DNA of 64,000 nucleotides from Tritonibacter multivorans (GTDB taxonomy: Bacteria; Pseudomonadota; Alphaproteobacteria; Rhodobacterales; Rhodobacteraceae): NCBI RefSeq assembly GCF_001458415.1, contig NZ_CYSD01000012.1, forward strand, positions 248,001 through 312,000, in the 5' to 3' direction. Below the pieces are notes generated by a model. It was not told the DNA's origin and searched no databases. It worked only from the letters and a program-made list of their open reading frames with translations. Positions 18,974 to 28,784 of this stretch are shown in pieces (the stretch's first letter is position 1; every line of letters starts with the position of its first letter). A program made the translations under genes and the position numbers.

Positions 18974-20050
18974 ATGGCACTAGAACTTCAATCCGTGACC
19001 AAACGTGTCGGCGGGGTGCTCCATATTAAGGAGACGTCCCTGACCCTGCAGCCCGGTCATTTCAATGTTCTGCTGGGGGCGACAGGCGCCGGCAAGACAT
19101 CCCTGATCAAGATGATGGCGGGCCTGGACCCGATTGCGTCTGGGTCGGTATTGATGGACGGGCAGGACGTGACCCGCCTCAACACCCAGAAACGCAATAT
19201 CTCGCTGGTCCATCAGTTCTTTATCAACTACCCGCATATGACGGTTTTCGACAATATTGCCTCCCCGCTCAAGGTTGCAGGCATGGCGAAATCCGAAATT
19301 GCAGGCCGCGTGGAAGAGGCGGCAAATATCCTGCAACTCACGCCGATGCTGCACCGTCGCCCACACGAGCTGTCTGGCGGCCAGCAGCAGCGCTGCGCGC
19401 TTGCGCGCGCCATTGCCAAGGAAAGCCGCGCAGTGTTCCTGGACGAACCGCTGGCGAACCTCGACTACAAGCTGCGCGAAGAACTGCGTGCGCAGCTGCC
19501 CGAGCTGTTTGCTGGGCGCGGCGCGGTCGTTGTCTATGCCACATCCGAACCAGAAGAGGCGCTTTTGCTGGGCGGGGCCTGTGCGCTGATGGATGATGGG
19601 CGTGTGACCCAGTTCGGTCCCACGGCTGACGTTTATCGCAACCCGGAACAGCTGGATGCAGCGCGCGTCTTTTCGGACCCGCCGATCAACACCGCAACGA
19701 TCATCAAACAGGGCGGCAAGGCAACGCTGGGCTCTGGCATCGAATGGGCCTTGTCAGGTGATGCGGCAAATCTGTCTGATGGCACCTATACACTGGCAAT
19801 TCGCCCCCACCATGTGACGCCGGTGGCCCATGCCGCTGGTCTGGTGCAGCTCAATGGCCGGGTTCAGGTCACCGAACTGTCGGGCAGCGAAAGCTCCGCC
19901 CATTTCGACATGGACCTCGGCGGCGATCACGCCGCTTGGGTTTCCCTGAGTGCAGGCGTGCACCCCTACGAGGTGGGCGAGCTGCATGACTTCTACATGG
20001 ATCCGTCGCAGGGCTATTTCTTTGCCCCCGATGGCACCCGCGTGGCGTGA
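18974..20050 (+). CDS. glpS: ABC transporter ATP-binding protein 1, glycerol-type (GlpS-like)
   Basis: The 358-residue ATPase belongs to the MalK/UgpC class with a C-terminal regulatory OB-like (TOBE) domain. The Walker A is LGATGAGKTS (residues 34-43), an unusual variant of GPSGCGKST. The signature LSGGQQQR, Walker B AVFLDEP and D-loop LANLD are intact. It is the first of two consecutive, divergent ATPases that presumably form a heterodimer. Translation starts at the ATG at 18974. The next gene follows 7 bp after its stop. Confidence 0.9.
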   Translation: MALELQSVTKRVGGVLHIKETSLTLQPGHFNVLLGATGAGKTSLIKMMAGLDPIASGSVLMDGQDVTRLNTQKRNISLVHQFFINYPHMTVFDNIASPLKVAGMAKSEIAGRVEEAANILQLTPMLHRRPHELSGGQQQRCALARAIAKESRAVFLDEPLANLDYKLREELRAQLPELFAGRGAVVVYATSEPEEALLLGGACALMDDGRVTQFGPTADVYRNPEQLDAARVFSDPPINTATIIKQGGKATLGSGIEWALSGDAANLSDGTYTLAIRPHHVTPVAHAAGLVQLNGRVQVTELSGSESSAHFDMDLGGDHAAWVSLSAGVHPYEVGELHDFYMDPSQGYFFAPDGTRVA

Positions 20051-20057
20051 GGACACA

Positions 20058-21140
20058 ATGGCTAAAATAACCCTCTCCAAGCTGCGACACAGCTATCTTC
20101 CCAACCCCAAAAGTTCCTCGGACTATGCGCTGAAGGAAATTGACCTCGACTGGCAAGACGGCGGCGCCTATGCGCTGCTGGGCCCGTCGGGTTGCGGCAA
20201 GTCGACTCTGCTGAATATTATTTCCGGCCTTCTAACACCATCCGAAGGGCAGATCCTGTTTGACGGCAAAGACGTCACCAAACTGCCCCCGGACCAACGC
20301 AATATTGCGCAGGTGTTCCAGTTCCCGGTGATCTACGACACCATGACAGTCTACGACAATCTGGCCTTCCCGCTGCGCAATCGCGGCCGGGACGAAGCCA
20401 CAGTTGAACGTCGCGTGATGGCCATTGCCGAGATGCTCGAGGTCACCGATATGCTGAACGTGCGGGCCGCGAACCTCAGCCCCGACAACAAACAGAAGAT
20501 TTCGATGGGGCGCGGATTGGTGCGCGAAGACGTCAATGTTGTGATGTTTGACGAGCCGCTCACCGTGATTGATCCCCATCTGAAATGGAAACTGCGGTCA
20601 AAACTGAAAGAGCTGCACCAGCGCGTGCGGGCCACCATGATCTATGTGACCCACGACCAGACCGAGGCGCTGACCTTTGCGGATCAGGTTGTGGTGATGG
20701 AACTGGGTCAGGTGGTGCAGATCGGCACGCCCGTAGAGTTGTTCGAGCGCCCAGCGCATACCTTCGTTGGCCATTTCATCGGCTCGCCGGGGATGAACAT
20801 CCTGCCCTGCACCCTGCAGGCTGGTGTGGTCCAATTCGGCACTCACACGGTCACGCTGGAAGGACCAATCCAAGGCGCCGCCGACGGCAAAACTGAAATT
20901 GGCATTCGCCCCGAATTTGTCGCGCTCGCCGACACAGGCCTGCCTGCCACCGTGACCAAAGTGTCCGATGTCGGCCGCCATGTGATCGTCGAATGCCAGA
21001 GCCAAGGGCACAAAATCAATGCTGTGGTCGAAGGCACCGCCCCCGAGGTCGGCGCTGATGTCCACCTAGATCTCAAGCGCGAACAGACCCGCCTTTATGT
21101 GGATGGCTGGCTGGCAACCGAACCGGGAGAGCGCACATGA
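20058..21140 (+). CDS. glpT: ABC transporter ATP-binding protein 2 with non-canonical signature (GlpT-like)
   Basis: The 360-residue ATPase has a canonical Walker A (GPSGCGKST, residues 42-50) and Walker B (VVMFDE, about 162-167), but the ABC signature LSGGQ is replaced by LSPDNKQ at about 140-146. A C-terminal TOBE-like domain follows. In a heterodimer with the preceding ATPase, one of the two composite ATP sites would lack its signature. The start at 20058 gives MAKITLSKLRHSYLP. The end overlaps the first permease by 4 bp, which indicates coupling. The name follows the rhizobial glycerol operon and does not mean the E. coli G3P antiporter. Confidence 0.9.
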   Translation: MAKITLSKLRHSYLPNPKSSSDYALKEIDLDWQDGGAYALLGPSGCGKSTLLNIISGLLTPSEGQILFDGKDVTKLPPDQRNIAQVFQFPVIYDTMTVYDNLAFPLRNRGRDEATVERRVMAIAEMLEVTDMLNVRAANLSPDNKQKISMGRGLVREDVNVVMFDEPLTVIDPHLKWKLRSKLKELHQRVRATMIYVTHDQTEALTFADQVVVMELGQVVQIGTPVELFERPAHTFVGHFIGSPGMNILPCTLQAGVVQFGTHTVTLEGPIQGAADGKTEIGIRPEFVALADTGLPATVTKVSDVGRHVIVECQSQGHKINAVVEGTAPEVGADVHLDLKREQTRLYVDGWLATEPGERT

Positions 21141-22000
21141 AAACCGAAAACCAAAAGGCCTGGTTCTTTGTCCTGCCGGTGCTGCTGCTCGTTGCCTTTA
21201 ACGCGCTGATTCCGATGATGACGGTCGTCAACTACTCCGTTCAGGAAACCTTTGGCGACAATATCTTCTTCTGGCAGGGGCTCGACTGGTTCCAGCAGAT
21301 CCTGCGATCCGACCGCTTCCATGCAGCACTTGGTCGCCAGTTTATGTTCACCTTCCTGATCCTGATTATTGAGATCCCGCTCGGCATTGCCATTGCGCTG
21401 TCGATGCCGCGCAAAGGGTTTTGGGTGCCGGTCTGTCTTGTGCTGATGGCGCTGCCGATGCTGATCCCGTGGAATGTGGTTGGCGCCATGTGGAACATCT
21501 TTACCCTGCCCGATATTGGCCTTCTGGGGTACTTCCTGAACCACGTCCTTGGCATCAACTATGACATGACACAGGATCCTGTGGCGGCCTGGGTGACGAT
21601 TGTCACCATGGACGTCTGGCACTGGACCTCGCTTGTTGTGCTGCTGTCCTATGCAGGCCTCGTGTCGATCCCCGACGCCTATTATCAAGCGGCCAAGATT
21701 GACGGCGCCAGCAATTGGAGCGTCTTCCGCTTCATCCAACTGCCGAAGATGAAAAACGTCCTGACCATCGCGATTCTGCTGCGCTTCATGGACAGCTTCA
21801 ACATCTACACAGAACCCTTTGTTCTGACCGGCGGTGGGCCCGGCAACTCCACCACGCTCTTGTCGATTGACTTGGTGAAGATCGCCCTTGGGCAGTTCGA
21901 TCTGGGCCCGGCCGCCGCAATGAGCCTCATCTATTTCGCAATCACCCTCCTGGTCAGCTGGCTGTTCTACACGCTGATGACCAAGGACGACCTGAACTAA
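21137..22000 (+). CDS. glpP: ABC transporter permease 1 (GlpP-like)
   Basis: A 287-residue inner-membrane permease of the MalF/UgpA type with about six hydrophobic segments, beginning with FVLPVLLLVAFNALIPMM. The EAA loop that contacts the ATPases reads DGASNWSVFRFIQLPKM near residue 195. The ATG overlaps the stop of the second ATPase by 4 bp, so translation is likely coupled. It works with the following permease to form the membrane channel of the importer. Confidence 0.9.
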   Translation: MKTENQKAWFFVLPVLLLVAFNALIPMMTVVNYSVQETFGDNIFFWQGLDWFQQILRSDRFHAALGRQFMFTFLILIIEIPLGIAIALSMPRKGFWVPVCLVLMALPMLIPWNVVGAMWNIFTLPDIGLLGYFLNHVLGINYDMTQDPVAAWVTIVTMDVWHWTSLVVLLSYAGLVSIPDAYYQAAKIDGASNWSVFRFIQLPKMKNVLTIAILLRFMDSFNIYTEPFVLTGGGPGNSTTLLSIDLVKIALGQFDLGPAAAMSLIYFAITLLVSWLFYTLMTKDDLN

Positions 22001-22014
22001 AGGAGATGAGATCC

Positions 22015-22812
<798 letters not shown>

Positions 22813-22827
22813 GGGAGGACCCAAGAT

Positions 22828-23106
22828 ATGCTTAGCTGGATGGCCTGGACCTGGCCCACTGCCCTTCTCTTTATCGGCATTTTCACCGCGATCTTTGTTT
22901 TGATCGCGCTGGAGATCCGCAGGCCCGGTGGCGCGTCCCGAAAGGGCGTGCTGGGCCTGACCACCACCCGTGGCGACCGTCTGTTCATCAGCCTGTTGGG
23001 GAGTGCCTATATCTTCCTTGCGTGGCTCGGGCTGACCGACGCGCTGCTGTGGACTCCGCTGGCGCTGGCACTTCTTTGGAGCACTTTCTGTTTCTGGAAG
23101 GTTTGA
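22828..23106 (+). CDS. glpU: Small integral membrane protein, DUF2160 (GlpU-like)
   Basis: A 92-residue protein with two or three hydrophobic segments (WTWPTALLFIGIFTAIFVLIA, then RLFISLLGSAYIFLAWLGL) and a short basic loop between them. DUF2160 proteins of this size occur as the last gene of glycerol-type ABC operons (glpU in rhizobia), where their role is undefined. A small accessory subunit of the permease is plausible. GGGAGGA precedes the ATG, 15 bp after the second permease. It closes the six-gene operon. Confidence 0.85.
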   Translation: MLSWMAWTWPTALLFIGIFTAIFVLIALEIRRPGGASRKGVLGLTTTRGDRLFISLLGSAYIFLAWLGLTDALLWTPLALALLWSTFCFWKV

Positions 23107-23247
23107 CGCCAAATATTGACCCGCGATAAGAAAAGGCTTTGGCGGATATTTAAAATTCGCCTAAGCTTTAATCATATCAACAGATGATAGAGGACACGTC
23201 TCCCCTCGTGACCTCTTCCCATCATACCAAAGGCACTTCAGAGGCAC
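23107..23247 (+). promoter_or_regulatory. Candidate promoter/operator of the BlaI-M56 pair
   Basis: This gap between the transporter operon and the BlaI-like gene is AT-rich. It holds an imperfect palindrome at 23141-23161 (GGCG...TTTAAA...CGCC). BlaI-family repressors usually bind TACA/TGTA palindromes in their own promoters, and no clear copy is seen here. The palindrome is therefore a tentative operator. No strong terminator for the transporter operon is visible, so read-through is possible. Confidence 0.3.
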
Positions 23248-23643
23248 ATGCGCAAGAAACACGATCGTACACTTATGACCGAGGTCGAACTCGAGTTCAT
23301 GACCGTGGTCTGGGAACTGGGCCAAGGCAGTGTGCGGGATATTCTGGCAGAGCTGAACAAAGTGCAGGAGCGCGCCTATACCTCGGTGGCAACGGTGCTG
23401 AAGATTATGGAGCAGAAGGGCTTCCTGACCTCCAGCCGCATAGACCGGTCTCTGGTCTATCAGCCCGCCATTCCAAAGGCCGACTACCAGCAGAAGACAT
23501 TGCGCGATCTGTCGAGCAAGCTCTTCAATGGTACGCCGACCGCATTGGTTGCGCGTCTTGTGGATGATGAGAACATCACAGATGACATGCTCGAGGAAAT
23601 GCGAGCGTTGTTGAACGAAAGGCTGGGGGACAATGCAAGCTGA
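23248..23643 (+). CDS. BlaI/MecI/CopY-family transcriptional repressor
   Basis: A 131-residue winged-helix protein. It has the family pattern LTEVELEFMTVVWELG-like helix, then SVRDILAELN, AYTSVATVLKIMEQKGFL (recognition helix) and a C-terminal dimerisation region. Family members repress their own operon and are inactivated by cleavage by an M56 protease. The next gene encodes such a protease and overlaps this one by 11 bp, which makes the pair a self-contained module. The regulated target is unknown; no beta-lactamase gene is nearby. Confidence 0.9.
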   Translation: MRKKHDRTLMTEVELEFMTVVWELGQGSVRDILAELNKVQERAYTSVATVLKIMEQKGFLTSSRIDRSLVYQPAIPKADYQQKTLRDLSSKLFNGTPTALVARLVDDENITDDMLEEMRALLNERLGDNAS

Positions 23644-24772
23644 TGCGCTGCTGAACGCATATATCGACCTCAATCTGCTGGTGCTCGTGGGCGCCTGTTT
23701 CTGGTTCTGCGCCCGTGCCATATTGGCACGCAGCACCGCAGCGCACGCCTTTCAGTCCCAGCTGCGCCTTCTCAACAGCATGACCTTCTTTCTGGCCGCA
23801 GCCCCCTTTGTGGCGCTGGGGATAAACGCCCTTGGCCTGGGCCGCGCGCCCACCCTGTCGGATGTGCTGGTCGCGCAATACCTGCAGGGCAATGTGAACC
23901 TCAGCGCCGCACAATTCGAAGGCATGATTGGGCTGCGCGACGATGTGGTGCGCAGCATGGCAACCCAATCCACCACCTGGAGCCATCTCGTCCTCGCGCT
24001 AATCCTGATCGGCGCACTCAGCAGCCTGGCGCATTTTGGACGGGCGGTCTGGCAATTGCGCGCAGCGCTGCAGGACGCTTTCCTATGGAAACGCATTGGC
24101 CGCCTGCATCTGATGGTCAGCGAAACCGCACCTGTGGCCTATTCCACGCGCGGCCTTTGGTACCGCTATGTGGTCGTGCCTGAACGTCTGCTGTCCTCGC
24201 CCGAGGATCTGCGCCTGACCCTCGCCCACGAACTCCAGCATTTCCGCCAGAAAGATGTGGAAACCGCGATCCTGCTCGAGATGCTGCGGCCTGTGCTGTT
24301 CTGGAACCCAGCGTTCTACCTGTGGCGCCGCGACATGCGCAGCATCCGTGAATTTGCTTGCGATCAGGCCCTGCGAGACCGCGGGCGGTTTGATGCGCGG
24401 GCCTATTGCGAATGCCTGATCCGGGCCACCTCTGCCGCGCGTGGCGCAACCGGTCACCTGAGCGAACGCGGCCCTGTCGCGGCTCTGCTTGATCCGCGCG
24501 AAATCCGCCGGATGCCAGTTCTGGCCCGGCGCATCGTTGCCGTCACCGAAGGCGACACAGGCGCAGGACGCGGACCGGTCTGGGAAATGGTCTGCGGCTT
24601 GTTCATTCTGGTGGTTCTGTCCACGGCCCTGCTGATCCAACGCCCTGCCGATTGGAGTCATGACCGCATTATGCTGTCCACAATTGTGAACCTTGAACGC
24701 ATGGCCGCACGCGGCAGTTCGTCGGCGGTTGCATCGCCTTGGCAAGGTGGCTTCGTAAATCCTTCCCAATAA
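23633..24772 (+). CDS. M56-family (BlaR1/MecR1-like) membrane metalloprotease without sensor domain
   Basis: A 379-residue membrane protein with hydrophobic segments near residues 10-30, 50-70, 120-140 and 320-340. The zinc site HELQHF is at residues 199-204, with the third ligand in EFACDQALRD. This is the cytoplasmic Zn-protease of BlaR1-type receptors, but the C-terminal penicillin-binding sensor domain (about 250 aa) is absent. Only about 50 residues follow the last membrane segment. It presumably cleaves the upstream BlaI-like repressor in response to an envelope cue other than a bound beta-lactam. The start overlaps blaI by 11 bp after GGGGGA. Confidence 0.88.
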   Translation: MQADALLNAYIDLNLLVLVGACFWFCARAILARSTAAHAFQSQLRLLNSMTFFLAAAPFVALGINALGLGRAPTLSDVLVAQYLQGNVNLSAAQFEGMIGLRDDVVRSMATQSTTWSHLVLALILIGALSSLAHFGRAVWQLRAALQDAFLWKRIGRLHLMVSETAPVAYSTRGLWYRYVVVPERLLSSPEDLRLTLAHELQHFRQKDVETAILLEMLRPVLFWNPAFYLWRRDMRSIREFACDQALRDRGRFDARAYCECLIRATSAARGATGHLSERGPVAALLDPREIRRMPVLARRIVAVTEGDTGAGRGPVWEMVCGLFILVVLSTALLIQRPADWSHDRIMLSTIVNLERMAARGSSSAVASPWQGGFVNPSQ

Positions 24773-24855
24773 TTGCGCAAATGATCTTGGTACAATAATT
24801 TCCTTGCAGGTCCGTCGCAGTATTCTATGACGGGCGTCCAAGGAGTGACCATGCC

Positions 24856-25557
24856 ATGAAGACCCAGAGCCAGGACAAAGCCCCTTCTCCAGGGAATTCC
24901 CAGCCGCGTCAGACTGCGGCGCGTGGTGATTCTGCGGCCACCGTGGTCTTCGACGCTTTGCGCAAAGCGATCGTCGAAGGTGAGCTTGCGGATGGTGTGC
25001 CCCTGCGTCAGGACGATCTGGCACGGCAGTTCAACACCAGCCGCATTCCCGTCCGCGAGGCGATCTCGCGACTGGAGGAACAGGGTCTGGCCAAATCTCA
25101 GCGGTTCAAGGGCGCGGTTGTTGCGGGCCTGTCAGCGGCCGAGCTGGGCGAAATCTACGAATTCCGCGCTCTGGTCGAACCCGAAGTCATGCGCCGGGCT
25201 GTCAAAAACTTGACACCAGCGCTTCTGGACGAGGCCGAAAGCTTCTTCGACAAGATGGAAGACGCCTCGGATATGCGCGACTGGGCCGAACTGAACCGGT
25301 CTTTCCACGCCACACTTTATGCGCCATCCGGCCTGACCTACCACCTCGACGCGCTGCAGCGGGCGATGGACAAGGTGCACCGTTATCTGACCATCGATTT
25401 TCTGGGCGAAGAGGCGCTGTCGCAGTCCAATGCCGATCACCGGATGATCTGTCAGGCCTGTCGCGAAGGCGACGCTGACCGTGCTGCCGAGCTGACGCGC
25501 AGCCATATCAAAGCGGCCAGCGCCTCGCTTCAGTCTCGAATCGGGCGCCGCCGCTAA
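24856..25557 (+). CDS. GntR-family transcriptional regulator (FadR/FCD subfamily)
   Basis: A 233-residue regulator. The N-terminal winged helix spans about residues 28-95, with GVPLRQDDLARQFNTSRIPVREAISRLEEQGL. The all-helical FCD effector domain follows (EIYEFRALVEPEVMRRAV, HATLYAP, DHRMICQACREGD). FCD regulators typically bind organic acids with a metal. It is read in the same direction as acs and lies directly upstream of a 475-bp region rich in repeats and palindromes, so it is a natural candidate for controlling the acetate module. That is inference. The start follows AAGGAGTGACC. Confidence 0.88.
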   Translation: MKTQSQDKAPSPGNSQPRQTAARGDSAATVVFDALRKAIVEGELADGVPLRQDDLARQFNTSRIPVREAISRLEEQGLAKSQRFKGAVVAGLSAAELGEIYEFRALVEPEVMRRAVKNLTPALLDEAESFFDKMEDASDMRDWAELNRSFHATLYAPSGLTYHLDALQRAMDKVHRYLTIDFLGEEALSQSNADHRMICQACREGDADRAAELTRSHIKAASASLQSRIGRRR

Positions 25558-26032
25558 CGGAGCAACCCGCCCCTTTGCGGCCCTTTTTTGTGGGTGCTCG
25601 GGTGCAAATCTGCATCCGAAACCGCAAATCTTGCGCAATTCTTGCAAAGCTACCGCCGCGAATCGGGTACGAATCATGCGCGACCTTTTAGGTCTTTATG
25701 GCCAGCCCTCTGGCGGGGCTTTGTTCTGTTAGCGCCCAAGCTGATTGCAGCCCGAGCAGCAACTGCCCGCAAAATCCCACCTCAAACGGCATGCAATTGC
25801 ATACAGACCCTCAACCGAGCGGCTTCCTGTTGCATTGAACTTGTTGAAAAATTTTCACTACACGAGATAGATTTACAAAATTCACACCCATGCCGAAAAT
25901 AAATTTACAAAACGATCCCGATTTTTTGGAGAAAAAACAACTTATTGCAGTTTTCGTGTCATACTGATTTACAAGATCCAGCGGCTGTGTGGGATTGAGA
26001 GGACGCAGCGGCAAGTCAGGGAGGAAAAGATA
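25558..26032 (+). promoter_or_regulatory. Long acs upstream region with direct repeats and palindromes
   Basis: These 475 bp contain no gene. After a weak CCGC/GCGG hairpin with a T6 run (25568-25590, possible terminator of the GntR gene) there is a perfect 12-bp palindrome ATGCAATTGCAT at 25791-25802. A perfect 13-bp palindrome TGAAAAATTTTCA lies at 25845-25857. Three exact copies of ATTTACAA begin at 25871, 25903 and 25967. The copies are 32 and 64 bp apart, close to 3 and 6 helical turns, so they face the same side of DNA. GGGAGGA precedes acs. Confidence 0.6.
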
Positions 26033-28000
26033 ATGACGATTCAACCGACCGGCGGTGCTGACAGCGCGCCCCTTTACGCCCCGTCTTCTGAAATCGCGGA
26101 AAACGCACATGCGGATGCGGCGCGCTATGAAGAACTGTACCAGAAATCCGTTTCCGACCCGGAAGGCTTCTGGGCCGAAGAAGGCAAACGCCTCGATTGG
26201 ATCAAACCTTTCACCAAGGTTAAGAACACCTCGTTTGACTACGACAATGTTTCGATCAAATGGTTCGAAGACGGCACGCTGAACGTTGCTGCCAACTGTA
26301 TCGACCGGCATCTGGCGACCCGCGGTGATCAGACCGCGATCATCTTTGAGCCCGACAATCCGGACGAAGCCGCACAGCATATCACCTACAAACAGCTGCA
26401 CAAAGAAGTGCAGGTCTTTGCCAACGTCCTGAAAGACATGGGCGTCGACAAAGGCGACCGCGTGGTCATCTATCTGCCGATGATCCCGGCTGCGGCCTAT
26501 GCCATGCTGGCCTGTGCCCGTATTGGCGCGATCCACTCCATCGTCTTTGCGGGCTTCTCCCCAGATGCATTGGCGGACCGTGTAAACGGCTGTGACGCCA
26601 AAGTGGTGATCTGCTCCGACTACGCCCCGCGCGGTGGCCGCAACACCCCGCTCAAATCCAACTGCGACAAGGCCCTGCTGCGCTGCTCTGACAAGGTCAA
26701 GCTGTTGGTTGTGGAGCGCACCGGCGCGCAGATCGACTGGGTCGAAGGCCGCGACTATAAATACGAAGACATGGCCGCAGGTGTGGCCCCGGATTGCGCC
26801 CCGACCGAGGTAAACGCCGAAGATCCGCTGTTCATCCTCTACACCTCTGGCTCTACCGGTAAGCCCAAGGGCGTTGTGCACTGCTCTGGCGGCTACCTCG
26901 CCTATGCCGCCATGACCCACCAGTATGTCTTCGACTATCAAGACGGTGACATCTACTGGTGTACTGCGGACGTCGGCTGGGTCACCGGTCACAGCTACAT
27001 CGTCTATGGCCCGCTCGCCAATGGTGCAACCACCGTGATGTTCGAAGGGGTGCCGACCTACCCCGACGCCGGCCGCTTCTGGGCCGTTTGCGAAAAGCAC
27101 AAGGTCACGCAATTCTACACCGCCCCCACCGCGATCCGCGCGCTGATGGGCAAAGGCCCGGAATGGGTCGAGAAATATGACCTCTCCAGCCTCCGCATCC
27201 TGGGTTCGGTCGGGGAACCGATCAACCCCGAGGCCTGGAATTGGTACAACGAGAACGTCGGCAAGGGTTCCTGCCCCATTGTCGATACTTGGTGGCAGAC
27301 TGAAACCGGCGGCATTTTGATCGCTCCCCTCCCTGGCGCAACGCCGACCAAGCCGGGGTCAGCCACCAAGCCCTTCTTCGGCGTCCAGCCGGTTATTCTG
27401 GACGACAAAGGCAATGAACTGAGCGGCGCCACCGAAGGCGTGCTGGCGATTAAAGACAGCTGGCCGGGCCAGATGCGTACCGTCTGGGGCGACCACGACC
27501 GCTTTGTGTCCACCTACTTTGAGATGTTCAAAGGCTACTACTTCTCTGGCGACGGCTGCCGCCGCGACGCAGATGGCTACTACTGGATCACCGGTCGCGT
27601 CGACGATGTGATCAACGTCTCCGGTCACCGTATGGGCACCGCCGAGGTCGAAAGCGCGCTGGTGGCACACGAGACCGTCTCTGAGGCCGCTGTTGTCGGC
27701 TACCCGCATGACATCAAGGGTCAGGGCATCTACTGCTATGTCACGCTGATGGACGGGGTCGAGGCCACCGACGAACTGCGTGCCCAGCTGCAGGCTTGGG
27801 TGCGTCAGGAGATCGGCCCGATTGCCAAACCCGACGTGATCCAATGGGCCCCCGGCCTGCCGAAAACCCGTTCGGGCAAAATCATGCGCCGCATCCTGCG
27901 CAAGATCGCCGAGAACGAGACCGACAGCCTTGGGGATACGTCGACGCTGGCAGATCCCAGCGTGGTCGACGACCTGATCGCCAACCGCGCCAACGCTTAA
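26033..28000 (+). CDS. acs: Acetyl-CoA synthetase (acetate-CoA ligase, AMP-forming)
   Basis: Acs converts acetate, ATP and CoA to acetyl-CoA, AMP and PPi. The 655-residue protein has the typical length. The AMP-binding P-loop is [14 protein letters not shown] (around 268-281), WWQTETGG is the A5 motif, and the C-terminal TRSGKIMRR places the catalytic and regulatory acetylation lysine at about residue 616. A strong site (GGGAGGAAAAGATA) precedes the ATG. It leads a cluster with adenylate kinase, a DUF4212 peptide and a carboxylate symporter on the same strand. No acuA-type acetyltransferase or deacetylase was recognised next to it. Confidence 0.97.
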   Translation: MTIQPTGGADSAPLYAPSSEIAENAHADAARYEELYQKSVSDPEGFWAEEGKRLDWIKPFTKVKNTSFDYDNVSIKWFEDGTLNVAANCIDRHLATRGDQTAIIFEPDNPDEAAQHITYKQLHKEVQVFANVLKDMGVDKGDRVVIYLPMIPAAAYAMLACARIGAIHSIVFAGFSPDALADRVNGCDAKVVICSDYAPRGGRNTPLKSNCDKALLRCSDKVKLLVVERTGAQIDWVEGRDYKYEDMAAGVAPDCAPTEVNAEDPLFILYTSGSTGKPKGVVHCSGGYLAYAAMTHQYVFDYQDGDIYWCTADVGWVTGHSYIVYGPLANGATTVMFEGVPTYPDAGRFWAVCEKHKVTQFYTAPTAIRALMGKGPEWVEKYDLSSLRILGSVGEPINPEAWNWYNENVGKGSCPIVDTWWQTETGGILIAPLPGATPTKPGSATKPFFGVQPVILDDKGNELSGATEGVLAIKDSWPGQMRTVWGDHDRFVSTYFEMFKGYYFSGDGCRRDADGYYWITGRVDDVINVSGHRMGTAEVESALVAHETVSEAAVVGYPHDIKGQGIYCYVTLMDGVEATDELRAQLQAWVRQEIGPIAKPDVIQWAPGLPKTRSGKIMRRILRKIAENETDSLGDTSTLADPSVVDDLIANRANA

Positions 28001-28015
28001 AGAGGAGCCAGAGCC

Positions 28016-28705
28016 ATGATGGATGGATCCGGATTTGAGCAAAAACGCGTGAACCTTGTCCTGCTTGGGCCGCCGGGCGCAGGCAAGGGCACCCAAGCGC
28101 GCAAACTTCAGGACCGCTTTGGCCTTGTGCAGCTGTCCACCGGCGATCTGCTGCGCGCCGCGGTGGCCGAAGGCACCGAGGCAGGTCTGGCCGCAAAGGC
28201 GGTAATGGAAGCGGGCGGGCTGGTCTCGGATGAGATCGTCGTCAACATCCTGCGCGACCGTCTGGGTCAGGCCGATTGCGAGAGCGGGGTTATCTTTGAT
28301 GGCTTCCCGCGCACCGCACCTCAGGCCGAAGCGCTGGATGCGCTGCTGGCGGAAAACAACAGCGCCATTACTGCGGCCATCAGCCTTGAGGTGGATGACG
28401 CGGCAATGGTGGAGCGGATTTCAGGCCGCTACACCTGCGCAGGCTGTGGTGAAGGCTATCACGACAGCTTCAAGCAGCCGCAAACCGCAGGCACCTGCGA
28501 CAACTGCGGTGGCCACGACTTCAAACGTCGGGCCGACGACAATGCGGAAACCGTGTCCAAGCGCCTCGAGGCCTATCACGCGGAAACCGCGCCGCTGATC
28601 GATCACTACGGGAAGGAGGGCGTCCTGAAACATGTGGACGCCATGCAGGCGATCGACAGCGTAGAAGCACAGCTTGCCTCCCTCGTTGCGCTGGAAATAG
28701 CGTAA
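28016..28705 (+). CDS. adk: Adenylate kinase with zinc-binding LID
   Basis: Adk catalyses AMP + ATP to 2 ADP. The 229-residue protein has the P-loop GPPGAGKGT (residues 18-26), FDGFPRT, and a long LID carrying Cys141-x2-Cys144 and Cys161-x2-Cys164, a structural zinc site. GGACAT-type start is absent: translation begins at MMDGSG after AGAGGAG, 15 bp downstream of acs. Placement directly behind acs is logical because Acs releases AMP. Alphaproteobacteria normally keep adk with ribosomal protein genes, so this may be a second copy; that cannot be tested here. Confidence 0.93.
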   Translation: MMDGSGFEQKRVNLVLLGPPGAGKGTQARKLQDRFGLVQLSTGDLLRAAVAEGTEAGLAAKAVMEAGGLVSDEIVVNILRDRLGQADCESGVIFDGFPRTAPQAEALDALLAENNSAITAAISLEVDDAAMVERISGRYTCAGCGEGYHDSFKQPQTAGTCDNCGGHDFKRRADDNAETVSKRLEAYHAETAPLIDHYGKEGVLKHVDAMQAIDSVEAQLASLVALEIA

Positions 28706-28725
28706 CGCAGGGAAGCATAAAATAA

Positions 28726-28751
28726 CCGCAGCAAGTGGGGTCTTGCTGCGG
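28726..28751 (+). other. Perfect 10-bp intercistronic hairpin between adk and DUF4212
   Basis: CCGCAGCAAG, a TGGGGT loop and CTTGCTGCGG form a perfect stem without a T tract. It separates acs-adk from the transport genes and could partially uncouple their expression or stabilise the mRNA. A function has not been shown. Confidence 0.6.
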
Positions 28752-28784
28752 ACATAAACGTCAAAAAGGGGAGGAGGAAATCCC

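Noticed and set aside
25811-27112. 433-residue minus-strand frame across the acs 5' half
   Set aside because: It is antisense to acs and its promoter region; no domain is recognisable.
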